Assembly: GCA_021325315.1 (NCBI GenBank)
Contig: JAJPHK010000052.1
Coordinates: forward strand, 1-34,797
Origin: Alphaproteobacteria bacterium
GTDB taxonomy: Bacteria > Pseudomonadota > Alphaproteobacteria > Rhizobiales > Xanthobacteraceae
Direction of reading: 5' to 3'
Length of the DNA stretch: 34,797 nucleotides
Below the pieces are notes generated by a model. That model was not told the DNA's origin. It saw nothing but the letters and a program-made list of their open reading frames with translations, and searched no databases. Below, piece after piece: positions 10,093 to 19,046 of the stretch (positions are counted from its first letter, which is position 1; every line of letters starts with the position of its first letter). Position numbers and translations under genes: made by a program.

Positions 10093-10566
10093 ATGCGTTG
10101 TCCCTACTGCGGCGCCCTCGACACGCAGGTGAAGGATTCCCGGCCGACGGAGGACTCCGCCTCCATCCGCCGACGGCGCATTTGCCCCGCCTGCGGGGGG
10201 CGTTTCACCACCTTCGAGCGCGTGCAGTTGCGGGAGCTCGTGGTGCTGAAGCGGAGCGGACGGCGCATTCCGTTCGACCGCGACAAGCTCTTGCGCTCGG
10301 TCGAAATCGCGCTCCGGAAGCGGCCGGTCGATCCGGAACGCGTGGAGCGCATGGTGTCGGGAATCGTGCGCAAGCTCGAGAGCTCCGGCGAGAGCGAAAT
10401 TCCATCCTCGGTGATCGGCGAATTGGTGATGGAAGGCTTGAAGCAGCTCGACGACGTTGCGTATGTGCGGTTCGCTTCGGTCTACCGCAACTTCCGCGAG
10501 CCGAAGGATTTCGAAAAAGTCCTTGAAGAAATCTCGCCAGAAACCGAGCGAGTGAAGAGCCCTTGA
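10093..10566 (+). CDS. nrdR: Transcriptional repressor NrdR
   Basis: 157 residues. A zinc-ribbon/ATP-cone repressor of ribonucleotide reductase genes that senses ATP/dATP. Zinc ligands are C3, C6, C31 and C34 (MRCPYCG and CPACGGRF), and the linker has the conserved basic SIRRRR. The ATP-cone follows from about residue 49 ([16 protein letters not shown] to [11 protein letters not shown]). The stop codon TGA overlaps the ATG of ribD (TGATG), implying translational coupling of a nucleotide regulator with riboflavin synthesis. This nrdR-rib order is common in proteobacteria. Confidence 0.97.
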   Translation: MRCPYCGALDTQVKDSRPTEDSASIRRRRICPACGGRFTTFERVQLRELVVLKRSGRRIPFDRDKLLRSVEIALRKRPVDPERVERMVSGIVRKLESSGESEIPSSVIGELVMEGLKQLDDVAYVRFASVYRNFREPKDFEKVLEEISPETERVKSP

Positions 10567-11711
10567 TGAACGCGTTGTCGCGCGCGGCCGGGGCGGCGCT
10601 GCCTGCGCTTGATCAGGACGAGCGTTTCATGGCGGCCGCACTTTCGTTCGGCCGCCGCAATCTCGGCCAGACCTTCCCGAACCCCTCCGTGGGCGCACTG
10701 GTGGTTTCCGCGGGCGCGAGCCCGCGCATCATCAGCCGCGGCGTGACGGCGCGCGGCGGGCGTCCGCACGCGGAGGCAGAAGCGCTCGCCAAAGCGGGCG
10801 AGGCGGCAAAAGGGGCGACGATTTATGTGACACTTGAGCCCTGCGTGCCGCACGGACGCGGCGAACCTTGCACTGACATCATCAAGCGGTCGGGGATTTC
10901 ACGCGCTGTTATCGCGCTGCAAGACCCGAATCCGGCGACCTCCGGGCGCGGCATTGCGCGGCTCCAGGAAGCGGGCATTTCCGTAACCGTGGGGCCGGGT
11001 GCTTCGGAGGCGGCGCGGGTGCATGCGGGTCATATCCGGCGCATGAGGGACGGGCGGCCGCATGTGATCCTCAAGATCGCGGTCTCCGCCGACGGCAAAA
11101 CAGGACTGAAGGGCCGGAAACCCGCCGATATTTCCTGCAACGTCTCGCGCGCCGAAGCGCATATGCTGCGCGCGACTTCTGACGCCGTAATGGTCGCATC
11201 GGGTACGGTGCTCGCCGACGACCCGATGCTGAACTGCCGTCTGCCGGGAATGGCGGACCGTTCGCCCATCCGCGTGGTGCTTGACGGCAAATTGCGCATT
11301 CCGCTCGATGCGAAGCTGGTACGGACGGCGCGCGAGATTCCTCTTTGGGTCATCACGCGCCCGGATGCGCCGCCTGAGAAGCAGCGCGAACTGGAAGAAG
11401 CAGGCGCCGAGGTGATGCGGGTCAGCACCAAGGGCGACAGGATCGACCTCAGCGAAGCGCTGTTTCTTCTGGCGACGCGGAACATCACCCGGCTTCTCGT
11501 CGAGGGCGGGCCGATCATCTCGGCGGAGCTCTTGCAGGAAAATCTGATCGACGAGGCGGTGGTCGTGCAGTCGCCGAAAGAGCTCGGCGCGGATGCGATC
11601 CCGGCGCTGGAAAACATGGAGCTGTCGAGCCTTCTCGACAGTCCGCGCTTTGAAATCATCGAGCGCCGGATGCTGGGCGCGGACCGGCTCACGCACCTCT
11701 TTCGGAGCTAG
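10566..11711 (+). CDS. ribD: Bifunctional riboflavin deaminase/reductase RibD
   Basis: 381 residues from ATG 10566, which shares its A with the nrdR stop. Residues 1-150 are the cytidine-deaminase-like domain with zinc ligands H68 (HAEAEAL), C93 and C102 (EPCVPHGRGEPC). From about 155 onward is the NADPH reductase domain: HVILKIAVSADGKTGLKGRK, SDAVMVASGTVLADDPMLNCR and LLVEGGPIISAELL. Together the domains turn the GTP-derived diaminopyrimidine into 5-amino-6-ribitylaminouracil phosphate. The deaminase motif has RGEP where RTPP is common. The next gene begins one base after the stop. Confidence 0.95.
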   Translation: MNALSRAAGAALPALDQDERFMAAALSFGRRNLGQTFPNPSVGALVVSAGASPRIISRGVTARGGRPHAEAEALAKAGEAAKGATIYVTLEPCVPHGRGEPCTDIIKRSGISRAVIALQDPNPATSGRGIARLQEAGISVTVGPGASEAARVHAGHIRRMRDGRPHVILKIAVSADGKTGLKGRKPADISCNVSRAEAHMLRATSDAVMVASGTVLADDPMLNCRLPGMADRSPIRVVLDGKLRIPLDAKLVRTAREIPLWVITRPDAPPEKQRELEEAGAEVMRVSTKGDRIDLSEALFLLATRNITRLLVEGGPIISAELLQENLIDEAVVVQSPKELGADAIPALENMELSSLLDSPRFEIIERRMLGADRLTHLFRS

Positions 11712-11712
11712 G

Positions 11713-12315
11713 ATGTTCACCGGCATTGTCAGCGACCTCGGCACGCTCGTTTCGGTGAAGCCGGAACGCGGTCTGAAGCGCCTCAAGATCGAGAGCCGCT
11801 ATCCGGCGAGGTCGATTGCGCTTGGCGCGTCGATCATGGTGAACGGCGTTTGCATGACGGTGGTCGCGCGCGGTGCGAAAGGAAAAGGAAGCTGGTTCGA
11901 GGTCGAGGCGGGGGCGGAAACGCTCAAGCTTACGACCGCGGGCCGGTGGAAGCCGGGGCAGAGGCTCAACCTCGAACGGTCACTGAAAATGGGCGACGAG
12001 CTCGGCGGTCACATCGTCAGCGGCCATGTGGACGGCCTCGCGAAGATCGTCGAGCGAAAGAACAAAAGCGACATGGCGGGCTTTCGCTTGCGCGCGCCGC
12101 GCGCGCTTTCGCGCTTCATCGCCGCCAAGGGTTCGGTCACCCTCGACGGCACGTCGCTCACGGTGAACGACACGAAGGGCGACGAATTCTCGGTGTTTCT
12201 GATTCCGCATACGCTCAAGGTAACGAACTGGAGTTCTTTGAAGAAGGGCGACGAGGTGAATCTCGAAGTCGACATGCTGGCGCGCTATGCGGCGCGGCTT
12301 GCGGAGCGCAGGTAA
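11713..12315 (+). CDS. ribE: Riboflavin synthase, alpha subunit
   Basis: 200 residues. Dismutates two molecules of 6,7-dimethyl-8-ribityllumazine to riboflavin. The N-terminal MFTGIV hallmark is present. There are two repeated beta-barrel halves, the first with IMVNGVCMTVV and the second with VTLDGTSLTVND, plus GDELGGHIVSGHVDG between them and a C-terminal helix (VNLEVDMLARYAARL) for trimer assembly. It lies between ribD and ribH. No separate ribA/ribB gene is present in this cluster. Confidence 0.95.
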   Translation: MFTGIVSDLGTLVSVKPERGLKRLKIESRYPARSIALGASIMVNGVCMTVVARGAKGKGSWFEVEAGAETLKLTTAGRWKPGQRLNLERSLKMGDELGGHIVSGHVDGLAKIVERKNKSDMAGFRLRAPRALSRFIAAKGSVTLDGTSLTVNDTKGDEFSVFLIPHTLKVTNWSSLKKGDEVNLEVDMLARYAARLAERR

Positions 12316-12335
12316 GGGCGGTAGTCCGGTGGGCC

Positions 12336-12830
12336 ATGAGCGAGGAGAACCGCCCCAAACTTTCCGCCGAGGAAGCGCCGCTCGTCGGCGCGCGCATTCT
12401 CATAATCGAGACTCGCTTCCACGAAAAGATCGTGGAGGAGCTCGTTGCCGGCGCGCTGGAGCGGCTGGAGATGGCGCGCGTCAAGTTCGAGCCGATTGCG
12501 GTGCCCGGCGCGCTGGAAATTCCGATCGCGGCGGCGATTGCATTGGACGCCGCCGCGCATGCCGGTCTGCCGTATGACGGTATCGTGGCGCTCGGCTGCG
12601 TTATTCGCGGCGAGACCGAACACTTTGAAATCGTCTCGCATCAATCGGCGCGCGGGCTGATGGATCTCGCGATCGCCCGCAAGATCGCGCTCGGAAACGG
12701 CATCCTTACCGTCGATACCGAGGAACAGGCTTGGGCGCGCGCCCGCCGCTCGGAGGGCAATGTCGGCGGCCATGCGGCGTCGGCAGCGCTTGCGCTGGTG
12801 CGGATCGCGCGTTCGCGTGCGGGCAGATAA
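12336..12830 (+). CDS. ribH: 6,7-dimethyl-8-ribityllumazine synthase
   Basis: 164 residues. Condenses 5-amino-6-ribitylaminouracil with dihydroxybutanone phosphate. VPGALEIPIAAAIAL contains the phosphate/substrate loop, and GCVIRGETEHFEIV carries the conserved catalytic His (H96). FHEKIVEELVAGA matches the N-terminal helix. The C-terminus NVGGHAASAALALV is typical. ATG 12336 lies 20 bases after the ribE stop. nusB begins 3 bases after its stop, the usual ribH-nusB coupling. Confidence 0.96.
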   Translation: MSEENRPKLSAEEAPLVGARILIIETRFHEKIVEELVAGALERLEMARVKFEPIAVPGALEIPIAAAIALDAAAHAGLPYDGIVALGCVIRGETEHFEIVSHQSARGLMDLAIARKIALGNGILTVDTEEQAWARARRSEGNVGGHAASAALALVRIARSRAGR

Positions 12831-12833
12831 GCC

Positions 12834-13301
12834 ATGGCTTTCGGAAAAACAAAGGAGCGGACGGCTGCAAGGCTCGCCGCGGTGCAGGCGCTCTATCAGA
12901 TGGATATCGCGGCGACCGATTTGACCGACATCCTCGCGGAGTTCGAGGCGCGCTTTACGCGCGAAGGCGCAGGCGAAAAATTCCCCCGCGCCGAATCCGG
13001 TTTCTTTCGCGACATCGTCGAAGGCGTGGTGCGCGAACAGCGTACGCTTGATCCGCTTGTGGACGAGGCGTTGAACGAGAATTGGCCGCTCAAGCGGATT
13101 GAAACGGTCCTGCGCTCGGTCATGCGCGCGGGCGCGTACGAGCTGAAATATCGGAGCGATATTCCTGCGCGCGTCGTCGTTTCGGAATATGTGAATGTCG
13201 CGGCGGCGTTCCTAGACCGCGAGGAAACCGGGATGGTGAACGCCGTGCTCGATCATCTCGCCCGGCGTATGCGCGCGGCCGAGTTCCGCGCGGTGGAGTG
13301 A
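12834..13301 (+). CDS. nusB: Transcription antitermination factor NusB
   Basis: 155 residues. An all-helical RNA-binding protein that, with NusE, assembles on boxA for rRNA antitermination. Typical elements are ARLAAVQALYQMDI at the N-terminus, VVREQRTLDPLVDEAL in the middle and VLRSVMRAGAYELKYRSDIP with VVVSEYVNVAAAF at the C-terminal half. It is separated from ribH and thiL by 3 bases each, so all three are in one transcript. Confidence 0.95.
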   Translation: MAFGKTKERTAARLAAVQALYQMDIAATDLTDILAEFEARFTREGAGEKFPRAESGFFRDIVEGVVREQRTLDPLVDEALNENWPLKRIETVLRSVMRAGAYELKYRSDIPARVVVSEYVNVAAAFLDREETGMVNAVLDHLARRMRAAEFRAVE

Positions 13302-13304
13302 GCG

Positions 13305-14291
13305 ATGCCGGGCGGCGAGGAGCGGCTGATCGAGCGTTTCTTCCGCCCGCTTGTGAGCGATCCAGGCGCATTCGGCCTGCGCGACGATGCGGCGGCGGTC
13401 ACGCCGCCTGCGGGTCACGATCTCGTTCTCACCACGGACGCAGTGATTGAAGGCGTGCACTTCTTCCCCGGCGATCCGGCGCAGGCGATCGCGAAGAAAG
13501 CGCTCCGCGCCAATCTCTCCGATCTTGCAGCGAAAGGGGCTGAGCCTCTTGGTTTTCTGCTCACGCTAGCGATGCCGAAATCTCTCGACGAAGAGTGGAT
13601 CGCGGCATTCGCCGATGGCCTCGCCGCCGACATCAAAACCTTTCGCTGTCCGCTGCTCGGCGGCGACACGGACGCGACGCCCGGCTTGTTGAGCGTTTCT
13701 ATCGCCGCATTTGGAACGGTGCCCGCGGGGAAAATGGTACGCCGGGCAGGGGCAAAGTCAGGGGATGCGATCGTCGTGAGCGGCACGCTTGGTGACTCCG
13801 CCCTTGGACTCGAGTTGCGGCGCGATCCCGAGCTCGCGAAGCGAGCGAAGCTGAGTGTGGAAGAAGAAGCCTATTTGCTCGAACGCTATCTCGTGCCTGA
13901 GCCGCGCACGGCGCTGACAAACGCGCTGCGCAAACATGCGCATGCGGCGATGGATATCTCGGACGGGCTTGCGGGCGATCTCGCGAAGCTCGCGGCGGCT
14001 TCCGGCGTTTCCGCAAAGGTCGACGTGGCGAAACTGCCGCTTTCGGCCGCCGCGCGGAAACTGCTTCAGTTTGATCCGAAACTGATCGAAACGATCTGCA
14101 CCGGCGGGGACGATTACGAGGTTCTCGCCGCCATCTCGCGGAATGCATTTCCGGCCTTCGAAAAAGAAGCGCGAGAATCGGGCGTAACACTCACCGAGAT
14201 TGGTTCGGCCGCGAGTGGAGAGGATGTCGCGATCAAGGGCACGGACGGGCAGACGCTCTGCTTTAAACGCCCATCTTTCAGCCATTTCTAG
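13305..14291 (+). CDS. thiL: Thiamine-monophosphate kinase
   Basis: 328 residues. ATP-dependent phosphorylation of thiamine monophosphate to the active pyrophosphate. PurM-like fold with metal/phosphate aspartates in LRDDAAAV (D27, D28), [32 protein letters not shown] and [12 protein letters not shown]. It follows nusB by 3 bases in the common nusB-thiL arrangement. It is probably the last gene before a break: a perfect 9-bp inverted repeat lies 11 bases downstream and hppA starts about 145 bases later. Confidence 0.95.
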   Translation: MPGGEERLIERFFRPLVSDPGAFGLRDDAAAVTPPAGHDLVLTTDAVIEGVHFFPGDPAQAIAKKALRANLSDLAAKGAEPLGFLLTLAMPKSLDEEWIAAFADGLAADIKTFRCPLLGGDTDATPGLLSVSIAAFGTVPAGKMVRRAGAKSGDAIVVSGTLGDSALGLELRRDPELAKRAKLSVEEEAYLLERYLVPEPRTALTNALRKHAHAAMDISDGLAGDLAKLAAASGVSAKVDVAKLPLSAAARKLLQFDPKLIETICTGGDDYEVLAAISRNAFPAFEKEARESGVTLTEIGSAASGEDVAIKGTDGQTLCFKRPSFSHF

Positions 14292-14302
14292 CCGTTCTTG
14301 AC

Positions 14303-14326
14303 GCGGGATTTCGACTAAAATCCCGC
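14303..14326 (+). promoter_or_regulatory. Perfect inverted repeat between thiL and hppA
   Basis: GCGGGATTT (14303-14311), loop CGACTA, AAATCCCGC (14318-14326). It starts 11 bases after the thiL stop and is not followed by a T tract. It may act as a weak terminator or mRNA 3' end for the rib-thiL transcript, or as an operator for hppA. A TTGACG at 14298-14303 overlaps it, but no properly spaced -10 is seen. Confidence 0.4.
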
Positions 14327-14437
14327 CCCGCCGCGTTGCTTCCCAAGGCCGTTTTTGGCATGTATGCGCCGCATTTGAGCGGCGCGGGGGAACTCGCCGC
14401 TTGTCTCAATTTCCATCGCCAAAGAACTGAGGGGTCC

Positions 14438-16567
14438 ATGACCGCGACTATGACTGCATTGTGGATAATCATCGCGTGCGGCGCGCTTGCCATCGTTTAC
14501 GGAGCCTGGGCCATCGGCTCGGTGCTGTCGGCGGACGCGGGCACCGCGCGCATGCAGGAAATCGCGGGCGCCGTGCGCGAGGGTGCGCAGGCCTATCTCA
14601 AGCGCCAGTATCTTACGATCGGCATGGTCGGCGTGGTCGTGTTCCTGCTCGTCGGCTATTTCCTCGGCTGGCCGGTCGCTATCGGCTATGCCATCGGTGC
14701 GATCCTTTCGGGCGCGACCGGCTTCATCGGCATGAACGTTTCGGTGCGCGCGAACGTCCGTACCGCGCAGGCGGCGACGAAGTCGCTCGCGGGCGGGCTT
14801 GAACTCGCATTCAAATCGGGCGCGATCACGGGCATGCTGGTCGCGGGCCTCGCGCTTCTCGGCGTCGCGGTCTATTTCGTCGTGCTCACGCATTATCTCG
14901 GGCACAATGCGTCCGACCGCGTCGTGGTCGACGCGCTGGTCGCGCTCGGTTTCGGCGCTTCGCTGATTTCGATCTTTGCCCGTCTTGGCGGCGGCATCTT
15001 CACCAAGGGCGCCGACGTCGGCGGCGACCTCGTCGGCAAGGTGGAAGCGGGGATCCCGGAAGACGATCCGCGCAACCCCGCGACGATCGCCGATAACGTC
15101 GGCGATAACGTCGGCGACTGCGCCGGCATGGCGGCGGACCTGTTCGAGACCTATGCGGTGACGACGGTCGCGACCATGGTGCTCGCTGCGATCTTCTTCG
15201 CCGGCACGCCGATCCTCACCTCGATGATGATCTATCCGCTCGCGATCTGCGGCGCCTGCATTATCACGTCGATTGTCGGCACGTTCTTCGTGCGGCTCGG
15301 CGCGAGCCAGTCGATCATGGGCGCGCTCTACAAGGGCTTCATCGCCTCCGCCGTGCTCTCGCTCGCGGGGCTGGCGATCGCCACGCACTATCTGATCGGC
15401 TTCGACACGGTGCTGACCACCGCCGCAGGGCTCAAATTCAACGGCTGGGCGATGTTCTGGTGCGGTGTGGTTGGGCTTGTCGTCACAGGGCTGATCGTCT
15501 GGATCACCGAATACTACACCGGCACCAATTTTCGGCCGGTGCAGTCGATCGCCTCGGCCTCGATCACCGGCCACGGCACCAACATCATCCAGGGTCTTGC
15601 GGTCTCGATGGAAGCGACGGCGTTGCCTGCGCTCGTCATCGTCGCGGGCATCATCGTGCCTTACAAGCTCGCGGGCCTCTTCGGCATCGCGGTGGCGGTG
15701 ACCACGATGCTTGCGCTTGCCGGCATGGTCGTTGCGCTCGACGCCTTCGGCCCGGTCACGGACAACGCAGGCGGTATCGCTGAAATGGCGGGCCTGCCGA
15801 AAGACGTGCGCAAGTCCACGGACGCGCTCGACGCGGTCGGCAACACGACGAAGGCCATCACCAAGGGCTATGCGATCGGCTCCGCCGGTCTCGGCGCGCT
15901 AGTGCTGTTCGCCGCCTATACGTCGGACTTGAACTACTTCATCGCGAATGCGCAGAAGTTCCCGTACTTCCAGGGGATCACGCTCGACTTCTCGCTGTCG
16001 AACCCGTACGTGGTCGTCGGCCTCCTGATCGGCGGCTTGCTGCCGTATCTTTTCGGCTCAATGGGCATGATGGCGGTCGGCCGCGCGGGCGGCGCGATCG
16101 TCGAGGAAGTCCGCCGCCAGTTCCGCGAGAAGCCGGGGATCATGAAGGGCACCGACAAGCCGGACTACGGCAAGGCGGTCGACCTCCTCACCAAGGCCGC
16201 GATCAAGGAAATGATCGTTCCGTCGCTGCTTCCTGTTCTCTCGCCGATCGTTCTTTATTTCATCGTCTATTACATCGCCGGCAAGAGCCAGGCCTTCTCG
16301 GCGGTGGGCGCGATGCTCCTCGGCGTGATCCTGACGGGTCTCTTCGTCGCGGTCTCCATGACCTCGGGCGGCGGCGCGTGGGACAATGCGAAGAAGTACA
16401 TCGAGGACGGCCACTATGGCGGCAAAGGTTCGGAAGCGCATAAAGCTTCCGTCACCGGCGATACTGTCGGCGATCCCTACAAAGACACCGCAGGCCCGGC
16501 CGTGAACCCAATGATCAAGATCACCAATATCGTGGCGCTCCTGCTGCTCGCGATCCTCGCGCACTGA
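14438..16567 (+). CDS. hppA: Membrane-bound proton-translocating pyrophosphatase (K+-independent type)
   Basis: 709 residues from ATG 14438 (GAGGGG just upstream); an upstream TTG in frame at 14336 is not needed. About 16 hydrophobic segments. It couples pyrophosphate hydrolysis to H+ pumping across the inner membrane. The substrate/metal signature [19 protein letters not shown] (from about residue 193) and [12 protein letters not shown] (about 220-231) are intact. The subclass marker reads [10 protein letters not shown] (K472, T475): lysine and threonine here define K+-independent enzymes, where K+-dependent ones have alanines. It ends just before a strong terminator. Confidence 0.96.
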   Translation: MTATMTALWIIIACGALAIVYGAWAIGSVLSADAGTARMQEIAGAVREGAQAYLKRQYLTIGMVGVVVFLLVGYFLGWPVAIGYAIGAILSGATGFIGMNVSVRANVRTAQAATKSLAGGLELAFKSGAITGMLVAGLALLGVAVYFVVLTHYLGHNASDRVVVDALVALGFGASLISIFARLGGGIFTKGADVGGDLVGKVEAGIPEDDPRNPATIADNVGDNVGDCAGMAADLFETYAVTTVATMVLAAIFFAGTPILTSMMIYPLAICGACIITSIVGTFFVRLGASQSIMGALYKGFIASAVLSLAGLAIATHYLIGFDTVLTTAAGLKFNGWAMFWCGVVGLVVTGLIVWITEYYTGTNFRPVQSIASASITGHGTNIIQGLAVSMEATALPALVIVAGIIVPYKLAGLFGIAVAVTTMLALAGMVVALDAFGPVTDNAGGIAEMAGLPKDVRKSTDALDAVGNTTKAITKGYAIGSAGLGALVLFAAYTSDLNYFIANAQKFPYFQGITLDFSLSNPYVVVGLLIGGLLPYLFGSMGMMAVGRAGGAIVEEVRRQFREKPGIMKGTDKPDYGKAVDLLTKAAIKEMIVPSLLPVLSPIVLYFIVYYIAGKSQAFSAVGAMLLGVILTGLFVAVSMTSGGGAWDNAKKYIEDGHYGGKGSEAHKASVTGDTVGDPYKDTAGPAVNPMIKITNIVALLLLAILAH

Positions 16568-16587
16568 GCGGACGAACGAACAAGGAA

Positions 16588-16618
16588 AAGAGGCCGGGAA
16601 ATTCCCGGCCTCTTTTTT
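16588..16618. terminator. Strong, probably bidirectional terminator between hppA and the convergent MFS gene
   Basis: GAGGCCGGGAA (16590-16600) pairs with TTCCCGGCCTC (16602-16612), with TTTTTT following on the plus strand. AAAA precedes the stem, giving a shorter T run on the minus strand. The plus-strand T tract reaches the stop codon of the minus-strand MFS gene (16617-16619). Confidence 0.92.
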
Positions 16619-17858
16619 ATTCGCGCATTGCGATCGCTACGATCACGCCCGAGAAAAACGTAAGGGCTGCAATCGCGCCGATGGCCCAAACGAGGCCGAA
16701 GACATCGGCGATGATTCCGGCGGACAGCGCGCCGATGGCATAGCCAAGATCGCGCCAAAAACGATAGACACTGAGGGAACGCGCCCGCCACCTTGGATCG
16801 GAGGCGTCCGACACGGCTGCGATCAGGCTGGGATAGACCATCGCGGTTCCCAGCCCGAGAAAGACGCTCGCCAGCAGCCACCATTCGAAGGTCGTGGAGA
16901 ACGCCGTCATAAAGAGGCCCGCCGCCTGCAGCCACATGCCTGCAGCAATCAGCCCTTTACGTCCCCAGCGGTCGCTCAGCGGGCCAGTCGCGATTTGAAA
17001 GACGCCCCAGACCGCCGGATACACCGCCTTCAGAATGCCGATGCGCTCGATTCCCAATCCGAAGGACACGAAGAATAGCGGAAAGATTCCCCAGCTCATG
17101 CCATCGTTGAGATTGTTGACGAGCCCTGCCTGGCAGGCGGCGAACAAGTTTCGGTCGCCATAGGACGTGAGTGCAAAAATCTTCCAGAAATTCGGAGGCT
17201 CTCCCTGCGAGTTTTTTCTGCCCGTTTCGAGCAATACATGCTGCCGCGTATCGCGCACAGCCAATACCGAAAGGGCGAGGCCCAGAATTCCGTAAGCGAC
17301 GCCGAGATAGAAGGGAACGGGGCGCAAGCCGTACTGCGCGGCGATATAGCCGGTCAGGAACGCCGTCACGCCGACCGAGAGGTAGCCGGCAAACTCGTTC
17401 AACCCGACGGCGAGGCCGCGCGACCTCGGCCCGACCAGATCGATCTTCATGATTACCGTCATCGACCAGGCAAGGCCCTGATTGATACCAAGCAGCGCGT
17501 TTGCAAAAACCACCCATTCCCAGCTTGGCGCCCACATGACGATGAACGGCACGGGCAACCCGAACAGCCAGCCGAGGACCAGAACGCGCTTGCGGCCCCA
17601 GGCATCCGCCAAATGACCTGAAACAAGATTGGCGAATGCCTTGACGACGCCGAAACTGACAATGAAAGAGACGACCAGCGTCGTCGAAGCGATTTTGAAT
17701 TCCTCGGAGCCAATGAGCGGTACTACCGTTCGCTCAAGCCCGACCATTCCGCCGACGAAGGCGTTGACCAGGATGAGCAAAGAAAATTGAGGCCAGTTCG
17801 ATCGAAGCCCGAGTGCAATCGCATCTTTCGGGACGAGCGGTGTATCCTTGCCGGTCAT
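16617..17858 (-). CDS. MFS transporter of unknown substrate
   Basis: 413 residues with about 12 hydrophobic helices. The loop 2-3 motif is present as SGHLADAWGRKRVLVLGW, and the equivalent of the second half is GPLSDRWGRKGLI. NEFAGYLSVGVTAFLTGYIA resembles helix 5 of efflux/sugar-type MFS members. The substrate cannot be told from the sequence. ATG 17858 is 65 bases downstream of the bamE-like stop on the same strand, so the two could share a transcript, although their functions do not suggest it. No frameshift or truncation is visible. Confidence 0.85.
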   Translation of the reverse strand: MTGKDTPLVPKDAIALGLRSNWPQFSLLILVNAFVGGMVGLERTVVPLIGSEEFKIASTTLVVSFIVSFGVVKAFANLVSGHLADAWGRKRVLVLGWLFGLPVPFIVMWAPSWEWVVFANALLGINQGLAWSMTVIMKIDLVGPRSRGLAVGLNEFAGYLSVGVTAFLTGYIAAQYGLRPVPFYLGVAYGILGLALSVLAVRDTRQHVLLETGRKNSQGEPPNFWKIFALTSYGDRNLFAACQAGLVNNLNDGMSWGIFPLFFVSFGLGIERIGILKAVYPAVWGVFQIATGPLSDRWGRKGLIAAGMWLQAAGLFMTAFSTTFEWWLLASVFLGLGTAMVYPSLIAAVSDASDPRWRARSLSVYRFWRDLGYAIGALSAGIIADVFGLVWAIGAIAALTFFSGVIVAIAMRE

Positions 17859-17923
17859 GCAAGATTTTCCAGCGATGCGGGCTGGAGATCCTAATTTGAC
17901 GGGCCGGATCGCGGCAATCTCGC

Positions 17924-18397
17924 TTATATCTTCGGCTTGAACTGCGCGCCCTGCAGAATCTGGCGAATGAGGTTCTGATCCTGGCCGCCGGACGGCGTCG
18001 TGCGGCTGATGAAGTCGAAGACCTTTCCGTCCTTGAGGCCGTAATTGGCGATGCGCTCGACGCGGCGGTTCTGATCGAAATAGACGGCGAGCACGCGCTG
18101 GTCGGTCACTTTCGGATCGAGAAAGGCGGTGCGCTCGGTCTTCTGCGAGATGTAATAAAACACCTCGCCGGAGACGGTCGCGACCGTGGAAGGAGTGCCG
18201 AGCACGAGCAGCACCTGCTCCTGGCTGGAACCGGGCGGCACCTGTTCAAGCGAGGCTTCATCAAAGACGTAGCCATGGGAATAGTTCTGCGTGAAGGACG
18301 AGGAACCGGTGCAACCCGCGGACGCCAAAGCGATCGCAAGCACCGCCGTGAGACACAGACTGCGTGCGACCCTTGAAACCAGATACCCTTCGCGCAT
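17924..18397 (-). CDS. bamE: Outer-membrane assembly lipoprotein BamE (SmpA/OmlA domain)
   Basis: 157 residues from ATG 18397; a GTG at 18412 would add 5 residues, but GGAAGG lies just ahead of the ATG. A lipoprotein signal peptide with lipobox SAGC gives a mature N-terminal Cys. The SmpA/OmlA fold follows: GYVFDEASLEQVPPGSSQEQ, VLLVLGTPSTVATVSGEVFY and VLAVYFDQNRRVERIANYGL. In the BAM complex it would support insertion of beta-barrel proteins at the outer membrane. The C-terminal tail GGQDQNLIRQILQGAQF is typical of alphaproteobacterial members. It is divergent from the bc1 chaperone gene, with 112 bases between. Confidence 0.9.
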   Translation of the reverse strand: MREGYLVSRVARSLCLTAVLAIALASAGCTGSSSFTQNYSHGYVFDEASLEQVPPGSSQEQVLLVLGTPSTVATVSGEVFYYISQKTERTAFLDPKVTDQRVLAVYFDQNRRVERIANYGLKDGKVFDFISRTTPSGGQDQNLIRQILQGAQFKPKI

Positions 18398-18509
18398 AAA
18401 CCCTTCCCGCACCGGGACTTACCGGCCTTCGTTCAACTACTCCGTGCGATACCGGATTGCAACGCGGTACGCCCGAACCCTATATAACCTTGTGTCCGGC
18501 GGCGGAATT

Positions 18510-19046
18510 ATGTTTCAGCGGCTTCGCTCTAAAACCGATCCCCAAGCCAAAATCCGCTCGCTCTATGGCGCGATCGTGGCACAGGCACGTACACCCGGCT
18601 TTTACGGCGAATACGGCGTTCCCGACACGGTGGAGGGGCGCTTCGATATGGTGCTTTTGCACGTTTACCTTGTTTGGCGGAGGCTCTCGAAAGCCGGCAC
18701 TCCGGAGCGTGAAATTGCGCAGCAGGTGTTCGATCTGTTTTTTCAGGACATGGACGAAAGCATGCGGGAGCTCGGTGTCGGCGATCTTTCGGTCCCGCGA
18801 AAGGTGCGGGCGATGGGCGAGGCCTTTTACGGACGGGCGAATGTTTACGATACGGCGCTAGGGGAGGCAGGCGATGGGCCACTAGCTGCGGCACTGAAGC
18901 GCAATGTGTTTGGCGGCGAAGAAAACCAGCCAGAGCGCCTCGCCCGCTATGTACGCGCGGCGGACCGGCTGCTCGAAGCGCAAACGGCGGAAACCATCGC
19001 GCGCGGCAAGGTCGCGTTTCCCGTGCCGGAGGAGATTGCAGCATGA
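18510..19046 (+). CDS. Ubiquinol-cytochrome c chaperone (CBP3/UQCC1-like)
   Basis: 178 residues from ATG 18510 (GGCGGA upstream); the open frame extends to 18291, but that part overlaps the divergent bamE region and is not conserved-looking. The domain runs from ARTPGFYGEYGVPDTVEGRF through VLLHVYLVWRRL and VFDLFFQDMDESMRELGVGD to VPRKVRAMGEAFYGR. These are hallmarks of the Ubiq_cyt_C_chap family that assists cytochrome b / bc1 complex maturation. Its stop overlaps the start of the DUF177 gene (ATGA), so translation is coupled. Confidence 0.9.
   Translation: MFQRLRSKTDPQAKIRSLYGAIVAQARTPGFYGEYGVPDTVEGRFDMVLLHVYLVWRRLSKAGTPEREIAQQVFDLFFQDMDESMRELGVGDLSVPRKVRAMGEAFYGRANVYDTALGEAGDGPLAAALKRNVFGGEENQPERLARYVRAADRLLEAQTAETIARGKVAFPVPEEIAA

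Noticed and set aside
10480-10566. FMN riboswitch ahead of ribD
   Set aside because: ribD overlaps the nrdR stop, so there is no leader, and no FMN-element consensus was seen in nrdR or before it.
14298-14317. TTGACG ... TAAAAT as a sigma-70 promoter for hppA
   Set aside because: The spacing is only about 12 bases, well below the usual 16-18, and the elements lie within the palindrome.
14315-15574. Long open frame (about 420 codons) on the minus strand opposite hppA
   Set aside because: It mirrors the codon bias of hppA; the product is Arg/Asp/His-rich with no domain, no membrane or signal segment and no ribosome site.
18291-18509. N-terminal extension of the bc1 chaperone frame
   Set aside because: It runs through the divergent bamE gene start and promoter; the conserved start MFQRLRSK is at 18510.
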